54,570 bases of DNA. Origin: Rhodococcus yananensis (GTDB taxonomy: Bacteria > Actinomycetota > Actinomycetes > Mycobacteriales > Mycobacteriaceae). The position numbers were made by a program, and so were the translations under genes. The DNA lies in assembly GCF_020515525.1 (NCBI RefSeq), contig NZ_JAIYEP010000025.1, positions 1-54,570 on the forward strand. Direction: 5' to 3'. Every line of letters starts with the position of its first letter. The stretch's first letter is position 1. The notes beneath the pieces are model-generated. The model was not told where the DNA came from. It searched no databases and saw only the letters and a list, made by a program, of their open reading frames with translations. Of this stretch, positions 8,384-14,512 are shown one piece after another.

Positions 8384-8779
8384 ATGAGCCAGCAGGACGT
8401 CTCCCTGTGGGAGGCACTGGGGGTGTCGCCGGACGACACCGTCCCGGCAGTACCCGACGACGTGTGGTCGGTGGCGGTGACGACTGCGACCGACCCGGAC
8501 ACCCCCGCCGTGGACACCGACCTCGTGCCGGGCGATGCCCCCGGTGTCGACGAACTCGGTGTCGACGAACTCGGTGTCGACGATCCCGGAGCGGACGTCG
8601 ACCTGTTCGACGAGTCGGACCCCGACGGCCTCACGTTGTCGGACCCCGACGGCCTCACGTTGTCGGACCCCGACGGTCGGCTCGGGTCCGGTGACACGGA
8701 ACCCGATCCCTTCGGGGCCGACGTCGCGGACGGCGATCCCGGTCAGGCCGGGTTCGGGTCGTTCGACGAGGGATGGTGA
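8384..8779 (+). CDS. Acidic low-complexity protein of the dynamin operon
   Basis: A 131-residue, Asp-, Pro- and Gly-rich protein with no family that I recognise. The N-terminal part (SLWEALGVSPDDTVPAVPDD) looks ordered; the rest is disordered and repetitive, with three GVDEL-type 5-residue repeats and SDPDGLTL repeats. It has a strong ribosome site (AGGTGAGGAG, 8374-8383) directly before the ATG and lies 21 bp after the calcium-repeat gene. It is probably expressed with the GTPases. No export signal is seen. Confidence 0.75.
   Translation: MSQQDVSLWEALGVSPDDTVPAVPDDVWSVAVTTATDPDTPAVDTDLVPGDAPGVDELGVDELGVDDPGADVDLFDESDPDGLTLSDPDGLTLSDPDGRLGSGDTEPDPFGADVADGDPGQAGFGSFDEGW
8543..8677 (+). repeat. 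Two short in-frame tandem repeats (15 bp and 24 bp)
   Basis: GGTGTCGACGAACTC repeats at 8543-8557 and 8558-8572 with a diverged third unit to 8587 (GVDEL). A 24-bp unit encoding SDPDGLTL repeats at 8615-8638 and 8639-8662 with a partial third copy to 8677. Near-identical DNA suggests recent slippage. Confidence 0.85.
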
Positions 8780-8832
8780 GCACTACATCACCGGGTGAAG
8801 GTAACGTACGCCTCGACCATGGGGGTGTGCGG

Positions 8833-9354
8833 ATGAACGGCGACGAGGAACTCATCGAGCGCTGCAAGGCGGGCGACGCCGCCGCGTTCGGCGAGTTGGT
8901 GGGACGGTACCGCCCCCGGACGTGGGCGGTGTGCGTGCAGATCACCGGAAACACGCACGACGCCGAGGACGCGCTGCAGGACGCGTTGACCGCGGCCTGG
9001 CAGAACATCGGCAAGTTCCGCGGATCGGCGAAGTTCAGCACGTGGCTGCACCGGATCGCCGCGAATGCGTCTCTCGCGACGGTGCGGCGGCGACGCGACG
9101 TGGTCGTCGACGAGATCGACCTCGGTGCCCACACCGATTCGCCGGTCGCCGATCGGGTGGTCGACGTCGACGCGGTGCGGCGGGCCCTGGCCGACCTTCC
9201 CGACGAATACCGTGCCGCGGTGGTGCTGCGCGAGTACGCGCAGTTGAGCTACGCGGAGATCGCGGAGCACCTCGGCATCCCCGTACAGACCGTCAAGAGC
9301 CGCATCAACCGGGCACGGACCCGGCTCGTCGAGGCGCTCGCCCCCGCCGAGTGA
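8833..9354 (+). CDS. ECF-type RNA polymerase sigma factor
   Basis: A 173-residue sigma-70 family protein with region 2 (residues about 5-75; DAEDALQDALTAAWQNIGKFRG and FSTWLHRIAANASL) and region 4 helix-turn-helix (LSYAEIAEHLGIPVQTVKSRINRARTRL); no region 1 or 3, so group 4 (ECF). ATG8833 is preferred because GGGGG at 8820-8824 lies 8 nt upstream. An alternative ATG8773 overlaps the stop of the preceding gene and would couple translation but add 20 unrelated residues. No anti-sigma gene is adjacent, so control may come through the upstream operon members. It is the last gene of the dynamin operon. Confidence 0.88.
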   Translation: MNGDEELIERCKAGDAAAFGELVGRYRPRTWAVCVQITGNTHDAEDALQDALTAAWQNIGKFRGSAKFSTWLHRIAANASLATVRRRRDVVVDEIDLGAHTDSPVADRVVDVDAVRRALADLPDEYRAAVVLREYAQLSYAEIAEHLGIPVQTVKSRINRARTRLVEALAPAE

Positions 9355-9391
9355 CCCCCGGGCCGACCCGGGCGTCGTTGCGCGCCGCCGG

Positions 9392-10663
9392 TCACCAGTG
9401 ATGCGCCGGTAGGCTCCGCGCGGCCAATTCGGCGTCGACGTGGGCGCGTAGCGCCGCGCGGTCCGGGAAGGCATGCTCGTCGAGAGCCACGAACGCGATC
9501 GTGTACACGTCGCGGTGACGGCACAGGTAGGCGGACAGTCGCGTTGCCGTCGCGACCTGCACGTCGGCGAGGCCCGGATGCACGGCGCGTAACGCGAGCC
9601 CGACGCACCGGTGCGGCCCGAACGTGTCCAGCAGTTCGGGTGTACGGCCGATGTTCGAGCAGAGCAGGTCACGTTCACCGGCTCCCCGCGCGAGCCGGGC
9701 CGCGAGCCGGTCCGGCATCAGTTGCAGGATCTCCTCCGGAATGCCGTGCGGGGCGCCCTCTCGGGGCTGCCGATACGCCGTGGATGCCTTGATCCGCAGC
9801 GACGCGGGGGTGTCGGCGGCCGTCGCGGCGACCGCCGCCATCGTCACACCGTTCGCGACGGTCCCGGTGTCGCGGGCGTCGACGGGAACGGAGATGTCGA
9901 TGGGGTCGGGGACCCCGGCTCGGCGCGCGACACCCGCGGTGACGGCGAGGAACAGCGAGTTCGCGGTGCCGCCGGCGACACGGCCGTCCCACGCGGCGGC
10001 GTCGACGTCGACGATCGCGGTGCGTGCCGCCGAGTGCACCGGCAGTGGTGTGTGCCGCGGTGTCCTGGCGGTGCGTCGGATCCGTACGTGCCGGAGACCG
10101 GCGGCCACCCGCCGGACGACACGTGCGGCGTCCTTCAGATCGGCGCCGCGGGCGTGCGGTGTGGACACGGGGGTGTCGAGGCGCCCGGCGAGGGCGTCGG
10201 CGACCGCGGTGATGAGCCCGCGCGCGTCGCTGAGCACGTGCGAGCAGACGAGGGACACGACCGTTCCGCCGTCGTCGAGTGGTGCGGCGACGAGTGCCCA
10301 GCCGGGACGCCGGGAGGGGTCGACGTCCACGTCGGCCTGTTCGTCCGCCCAGGTGAGCAGGTCTCCGGTGGCGACCGGTTCGGTTCCGTACCGCAGCGGG
10401 TAGGACGCCACGGTCGGTTCGAAGCGGGGGCGGGCCCCCGGAATGCGCGGTAGCACGACGCGGCGTCCCAGAGGTCCCTGCGAGAGCGCGTCGTGCAGCG
10501 AGATCAGCAGGGGCGCGCCGATCGTGTCGTCGGTGCGCCACAGTCCCTGCATCACCGACGGCAGGCCCGCTCCGCGGTGCCGGTACAGGAACAGTTCGTC
10601 GACGACGGTGAGCCGGTCGCCGGTGCCGGTGGGGTCGCGGGTGGTGTCGCCGAGGTCGTCCAT
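9392..10663 (-). CDS. Acyltransferase/condensation-fold protein (WS/DGAT- or PapA-like)
   Basis: A 423-residue protein with the CoA-dependent acyltransferase fold. The central motif is SHVLSDARG: His142 and Asp146 stand as in the HxxxDG active site, with ARG in place of the plain Gly. A later conserved stretch (DISVPVDAR) resembles the usual DFGWG/structural region of these proteins. This places it near wax-ester synthase/diacylglycerol acyltransferases and PapA-type enzymes, which use acyl-CoA or acyl carriers. The substrate is unknown. It is divergent from the TetR gene, whose palindromic site lies 50 bp upstream of this start, so common control is possible. Confidence 0.7.
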   Translation of the reverse strand: MDDLGDTTRDPTGTGDRLTVVDELFLYRHRGAGLPSVMQGLWRTDDTIGAPLLISLHDALSQGPLGRRVVLPRIPGARPRFEPTVASYPLRYGTEPVATGDLLTWADEQADVDVDPSRRPGWALVAAPLDDGGTVVSLVCSHVLSDARGLITAVADALAGRLDTPVSTPHARGADLKDAARVVRRVAAGLRHVRIRRTARTPRHTPLPVHSAARTAIVDVDAAAWDGRVAGGTANSLFLAVTAGVARRAGVPDPIDISVPVDARDTGTVANGVTMAAVAATAADTPASLRIKASTAYRQPREGAPHGIPEEILQLMPDRLAARLARGAGERDLLCSNIGRTPELLDTFGPHRCVGLALRAVHPGLADVQVATATRLSAYLCRHRDVYTIAFVALDEHAFPDRAALRAHVDAELAARSLPAHHW

Positions 10664-10699
10664 CGTTCCGACGGTATCGCGCGTGCCGCGCCGTGACCG

Positions 10700-10728
10700 T
10701 TGACTGAAGTTATGAACTCGGGTTCAAT
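10700..10728 (+). promoter_or_regulatory. tetR promoter with overlapping TGAAC-N4-GTTCA operator
   Basis: TTGACT at 10700-10705 and TTCAAT at 10723-10728 are spaced 17 nt, as a -35/-10 pair, with a start point near 10736. A perfect palindrome TGAACTCGGGTTCA occupies 10713-10726, overlapping the -10 box. This is the layout expected for autorepression by the TetR protein encoded next. Confidence 0.5.
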
Positions 10729-10735
10729 TCTTGAT

Positions 10736-11335
10736 GTGGCCTACCGTCGCACTCCCGCCGTCCAGGAACGACTCGATGCGCAACGCGAGTCGATCGCCGC
10801 GGCCGCCGTCGCACTGCTCGGCGAACACGGCTACCGGGGTCTGTCCATCGCCGCCGTCGCCGACCGCGCCGGCGTCGCCACCGGCACCGTGTACCGCCAC
10901 TACGACGACAAGTCCGACCTCATGGTCCGCGTGTTCCGGGACCAGTGCGGACGCGAGGTCGACGCCGTCACGCAGGCGGGCGCCGTCGGCACCGGTGTCG
11001 ACCGGGTGACCCGCATCGTCGAGACCTTCGCCCGCCGGGCACTGCGCAACCCCACCCTCGCGTACACCCTGCTCGCCGAACCCGTCGACGCTGCCGTCGA
11101 CGAGGAACGACTCGTGTTCCGCCGCTCCTTCGCCGCAGCCTTCGAACAGGCCGTCCGGCACGGCATCGACACCGGCGAGTTCCCCACCCAGAACACCGGT
11201 TTCACCGCGGCCGCGCTCGTCGGTGCTGTCGGGGAGGTGCTCACCGGCCCGTTGCGCGCCGGCGACCACACCGCCGAGGACACCGTCCCCGCCCTCGTCA
11301 CACTCGCCCTCCGCACGTCAGGAGTATCGCCATGA
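10736..11335 (+). CDS. TetR-family transcriptional repressor
   Basis: A 199-residue regulator. The N-terminal helix-turn-helix domain reads AAAVALLGEHGYRGLSIAAVADRAGVATGTVYRHYDDKSDLM, typical of TetR proteins; the rest is the ligand-binding helical domain. GTG10736 is preferred: it lies 7 nt after the -10-like hexamer, giving a leaderless message, and starts the protein just before the RRTPAVQ segment usual in related regulators. Upstream in-frame ATG10712 or TTG10700 would place the operator inside the coding sequence. The stop overlaps the acyl-CoA dehydrogenase start (ATGA), so regulator and enzyme are one operon; the inducer is probably an acyl-CoA or fatty acid. Confidence 0.85.
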   Translation: MAYRRTPAVQERLDAQRESIAAAAVALLGEHGYRGLSIAAVADRAGVATGTVYRHYDDKSDLMVRVFRDQCGREVDAVTQAGAVGTGVDRVTRIVETFARRALRNPTLAYTLLAEPVDAAVDEERLVFRRSFAAAFEQAVRHGIDTGEFPTQNTGFTAAALVGAVGEVLTGPLRAGDHTAEDTVPALVTLALRTSGVSP

Positions 11336-12960
11336 CCTTCCCCGCCACCCACGAGGTGTTCAACCAGGTTCCCGACCTCGTCCCGTACCCCGCGGGCGAC
11401 GACCTCGCGCTGCTCGAGGGCCTGCGTCGCGAGGGTGCGGCCTGGGCCGAGGACGACGTCCGCGCCCTCGGGGTCCGCGCAGGCGGCGTCGATGCACAGG
11501 ATCGGGGTCGTCTCGCCGACGAGTACCCGCCCGTCCTGCACACCCACGACCGCTACGGCAACCGCATCGACGAGGTCGAGTTCCACCCGGCCTGGCACGA
11601 CCTCATGCGCGTCGCCGTCGAGAACGGGTTGCACGCCGCACCGTGGCGCGACGACCGCCCCGGCGCCCACGTGGCCCGCGCCGCCAAGTTCTACGTGTGG
11701 GGTCAGGCCGACGCCGGGCACATGTGCCCGATCTCCATGACGTACGCGGCCGTCCCCGCGCTGCGTCACGCCCCCGACCTCGCCGCCGTGTACGAACCGC
11801 TGCTCGCGGCACCCCACTACGACTTCGGGCTGCGTGAACCGTCGACGAAGCGGGGTCTGATCGCCGGCATGTCGATGACCGAGAAGCAGGGCGGTTCCGA
11901 CGTCCGCGCCAACACCACCGCCGCCACCCGCAACGCCGACGGCACCTACACGATCGTCGGGCACAAGTGGTTCACGTCCGCACCGATGTCCGACCTGTTC
12001 CTGACCCTCGCGAACACCGCCGCCGGACCCACCTGCTTCCTGCTGCCGCGCGTGCTGCCCGACGGCACGCGCAACCGCATCCACCTCCAGCGGCTCAAGA
12101 ACAAGCTCGGCAACAAGTCCAACGCGTCGTCCGAGATCGAGTACGAGGGTGCCACCGGCTGGCTCGTCGGTGAGGAGGGACGCGGTGTCGGCACCATCAT
12201 CGAGATGGTCAACATGACCCGCCTCGACTGCGTGATCGGGTCCGCCACCGGTATGCGCGCAGCCACCCTCCGCGCGGTGCACCACGCCCGGCACCGCTCC
12301 GCGTTCGGTGCGCTGCTCGTCGACCAGCCACTCATGCGCAACGTCCTCGCCGACCTCGTCGTCGAAACCGAGGCGGCCACCACGATGATGATGCGGCTCG
12401 CCGGCGCCACCGACCGTTCCGCAGGCGACCCGCAGGAGGCGGCGCTGCGACGCATCGCGCTCGCCGTCACCAAGTACTGGGTGTGCAAGCGGGCACCCGC
12501 CCACAGCGCCGAAGCCCTCGAATGCCTCGGCGGCAACGGGTACGTCGAGGACTCCGGAATGCCCCGCCTGTACCGGGAGGCTCCGCTGATGTCCGTCTGG
12601 GAGGGCTCCGGCAACGTCGCCGCCCTCGATGCGCTGCGCGCCATGGTCCGGCAACCCGACACCGTCGAGGCGTTCTTCGGCGAACTCGAGCTCGCGCGTG
12701 GCACCGACTCCCGGCTCGACGACGCGATCGCCCGCGTCGGCAAGGAACTCGCCGACCTGGAGAACGTCGAGTACCGGGCGCGGCGGGTCGTCGAACTCAT
12801 GGCTCTGGTCCTGCAGGGAGCTCAGCTCGTGCGGCACGGGCATCCCGCGGTCGCCGACGCGTTCTGCGCGAGCCGGCTCGACCGCGACTGGGGTATCGCG
12901 CTCGGCACCCTGCCGGTCGGCGTCGACACCGCAGCCGTCCTGGCGAGAATCGGAGGCTGA
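11332..12960 (+). CDS. aidB: AidB-type acyl-CoA dehydrogenase
   Basis: A 542-residue flavoprotein with the length and motifs of the AidB branch of acyl-CoA dehydrogenases: an N-terminal extension (FNQVPDLVPYPAGDDLALLEGL), the FAD-binding MSMTEKQGGSDVRANTT, the LKNKLGNKSNASSEIEY middle strand, and the C-terminal ECLGGNGYVEDSGMPRLYREAPLMSVWEGSGN with Glu in the catalytic-base region. E. coli AidB belongs to the adaptive response to alkylation damage, but many actinobacterial members probably serve lipid catabolism; the TetR partner favours a metabolic role here. Ribosome site AGGAG (11320-11324) and a 4-nt overlap with tetR support ATG11332. Confidence 0.87.
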   Translation: MTFPATHEVFNQVPDLVPYPAGDDLALLEGLRREGAAWAEDDVRALGVRAGGVDAQDRGRLADEYPPVLHTHDRYGNRIDEVEFHPAWHDLMRVAVENGLHAAPWRDDRPGAHVARAAKFYVWGQADAGHMCPISMTYAAVPALRHAPDLAAVYEPLLAAPHYDFGLREPSTKRGLIAGMSMTEKQGGSDVRANTTAATRNADGTYTIVGHKWFTSAPMSDLFLTLANTAAGPTCFLLPRVLPDGTRNRIHLQRLKNKLGNKSNASSEIEYEGATGWLVGEEGRGVGTIIEMVNMTRLDCVIGSATGMRAATLRAVHHARHRSAFGALLVDQPLMRNVLADLVVETEAATTMMMRLAGATDRSAGDPQEAALRRIALAVTKYWVCKRAPAHSAEALECLGGNGYVEDSGMPRLYREAPLMSVWEGSGNVAALDALRAMVRQPDTVEAFFGELELARGTDSRLDDAIARVGKELADLENVEYRARRVVELMALVLQGAQLVRHGHPAVADAFCASRLDRDWGIALGTLPVGVDTAAVLARIGG

Positions 12961-13023
12961 CCTCCGCCGCGCACGAGGGCATACTGGAGTTTCACCGACC
13001 TTGTCGAGACCGGGTGAGCTTCC

Positions 13024-13815
13024 ATGATCAGCAGCAGTCACTGGCGGGGGTGGGGGGAGGAGATCGCACTCGCGGTCACCGAGTACGCGGCGCTGAGCGA
13101 CGCGGAGCGACTCGTGCGAACCGTCGTGGAGGAAACCGCGGCGGCCTGCGACCCGAACCGGGGCGACGCCGAGATCCACACCGTCAACCTCGCCCAGGGC
13201 ACCCCCATCCGAGTCGGTGCCCGGTTGTCGGCGTTGCTGCGGTCCGCGCTGTGGGCGGCGCGGATGACCGACGGTGCCGTCGACCCGGTCGCCGGCGACG
13301 ACCGGCCCGGCGACGACCCGTCGGTGCCGCGGGTCCATCCCGTGCCCGGCTACCTCGACGTGCACCTCGACGGCGACACCGTGCTGGCCCCGTGGGGAGT
13401 GATCCTCGACATCACCGCGACCGCGCGCGCCGACATCGCCGACCGGTCCGCCGCGCTCGTCGCCCGGATGCTCGAATGCGGCGTCCTCGTCCGCGTCGGC
13501 GACACCGTCGCCACCGGTGGACACTGCCCCGCCGGTGGGTGGCAGGTGTCGCTGCCCGACCACGGCACCGTCGAGCTCCCCGCCGGCACCGCCATGTCGT
13601 CGCAACGGTCCGGGCCGGAACCCACGGGAATGTGGCACACCGTCACCGTCATCGCCCCCGACGCGGTGTGGGCTGATGCCGCGGCCAACGCCGCCCTGCA
13701 CCGGGGGATCGGTGCAGTCTCCTGGCTCGAGCAGTACGAGCTTCCGGCGCGGTTGATCGATGAACGGGGACGGATCCACACGACGGTCGCGTGGTCGGAC
13801 CCTCGCGCTGCCTGA
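13024..13815 (+). CDS. Degenerate ApbE-like (flavin transferase family) protein
   Basis: A 263-residue protein that aligns by pattern with ApbE flavin-trafficking proteins: CDPNRGDAEIHTVN corresponds to the FxxxxxxSExxxLN block, AARMTDGAVDPVAG to the TxGxFDPT block, and GMWHTVTVIAPDAVWADAAANAALHRG to the VTVxAPxxxxADALAT block. The catalytic core DLGGIAKG is replaced by DITATARAD, and the C-terminal His/Asp segment is missing, so normal Mg-FAD flavinylation is doubtful. It may be a ferric-reductase-associated ApbE variant or a non-catalytic relative. A CATACT hexamer near 12980 could be its promoter. Palindromic and simple repeats follow its 3' end. Confidence 0.65.
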   Translation: MISSSHWRGWGEEIALAVTEYAALSDAERLVRTVVEETAAACDPNRGDAEIHTVNLAQGTPIRVGARLSALLRSALWAARMTDGAVDPVAGDDRPGDDPSVPRVHPVPGYLDVHLDGDTVLAPWGVILDITATARADIADRSAALVARMLECGVLVRVGDTVATGGHCPAGGWQVSLPDHGTVELPAGTAMSSQRSGPEPTGMWHTVTVIAPDAVWADAAANAALHRGIGAVSWLEQYELPARLIDERGRIHTTVAWSDPRAA

Positions 13816-13828
13816 CCCCACGATCCCC

Positions 13829-13860
13829 GTCGGCCTCCGGCCTCGTCGGCCTCCGGCCTC
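13829..13860 (+). repeat. 2 x 16-bp direct repeat
   Basis: GTCGGCCTCCGGCCTC occurs twice in tandem (13829-13844 and 13845-13860) directly before the palindrome at 13864. GGCCTCCGGCC-like inner symmetry may let each unit form a small hairpin. Confidence 0.9.
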
Positions 13861-13863
13861 GTT

Positions 13864-13914
13864 GAGCGAATGTATCGCTTGCTCGATCGAATCGATCGAG
13901 CGATACATTCGCTC
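13864..13914. repeat. Long palindrome, family A copy 1 (convergent gene junction)
   Basis: The left arm 13864-13879 (GAGCGAATGTATCGCT) pairs perfectly with 13899-13914; the inner CGATCGA (13884-13890) pairs with TCGATCG (13892-13898), leaving a 4-nt bulge. The sequence is nearly identical to the palindrome at 20606-20656. It lies between the convergent ends of the ApbE-like and chorismate mutase genes, where it may act as a bidirectional terminator. Confidence 0.85.
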
Positions 13915-13968
13915 GGCGGTGGCGGTGGCGGTGGCGGTGGCGGCGGCGGCGGCGGCGGTGGTGGCGGG
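13915..13968 (+). repeat. GGCGGT/GGCGGC hexanucleotide microsatellite
   Basis: Nine hexamer units in a row, mostly GGCGGT then GGCGGC, ending GGCGGG. It directly abuts the palindrome and lies just downstream of the chorismate mutase stop. Probably length-variable; no coding role is evident. Confidence 0.9.
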
Positions 13969-13997
13969 TAGAGCGGTGGGCGGCTAGGGCCGTGGCC

Positions 13998-14303
13998 TCA
14001 GTGACCCAGACGACCGCGGCCGAGCCGCAGCAGCAGCATCGCGAGGGTGTGCCCCTCCTGGCCGAGTTCGCTGAAGCGTTCGAGCACCTTCATCTCGCGG
14101 CTGTGGACGAGCCGGGTACCTCCGGACGCCATCCGCGTACGCCCGATGATCCGGGACACCTCGGTGCGTCGCTTGACGGCCGCGAGGATCTCGGAGTCGA
14201 GGCGGTCGATCTCCTTGCGGAGGTCGTCGATCTCGGCCTCGCTGGTGGGCACCGTGTCGGGGGTGGTGTCGCCGGGCATGGAAGCGTCGATGTTCGTGCT
14301 CAT
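13998..14303 (-). CDS. Chorismate mutase, AroQ type (short intracellular form)
   Basis: A 101-residue all-helical AroQ protein converting chorismate to prephenate for Phe and Tyr synthesis. EIDDLRKEIDRLDSEILAAVKRRTEVSRIIGRTRM carries the Arg and Lys residues that bind chorismate; the C-terminal LLLRLGRGRLGH matches the tail by which the homologous M. tuberculosis enzyme (Rv0948c) docks onto DAHP synthase, so partner-activated catalysis is likely. The ribosome site GAGGAG stands 7 nt before the ATG. It is divergent from pcrA, as in M. tuberculosis. Confidence 0.9.
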   Translation of the reverse strand: MSTNIDASMPGDTTPDTVPTSEAEIDDLRKEIDRLDSEILAAVKRRTEVSRIIGRTRMASGGTRLVHSREMKVLERFSELGQEGHTLAMLLLRLGRGRLGH

Positions 14304-14334
14304 GTCATCTCCTCGCGTCAGCTCTGGGATCGTC

Positions 14335-14353
14335 TAACAGGTGTGTGCTGTTA
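14335..14353. promoter_or_regulatory. TAACAG-N7-CTGTTA inverted repeat upstream of chorismate mutase
   Basis: A perfect 6-bp inverted repeat with a 7-nt spacer, 32-50 bp upstream of the chorismate mutase ATG and beside a TAGACG hexamer on the minus strand that could be its -10. It could be an operator; no regulator is recognised. Confidence 0.3.
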
Positions 14354-14512
14354 CCGGGACCTGCCGGCATGGATGGCCTGCCTGCGGAGACGGCCTCGAA
14401 TCCGCATCTCGCCACGACGAAGGGAACACGACATAACGTTCAGTTTGCCACTGCGTCACCGCCCCGCCAAGTCGGGTTCGCTGTCGGAGCCGTCCGGTAG
14501 TTTTGGAACACG

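Noticed and set aside
10900-13908. A 1002-codon open frame on the minus strand
   Set aside because: It is antisense to tetR, aidB and the ApbE-like gene; composition (His, Arg, Gly, Val rich) is that of a high-GC shadow frame, with no domain or ribosome site.
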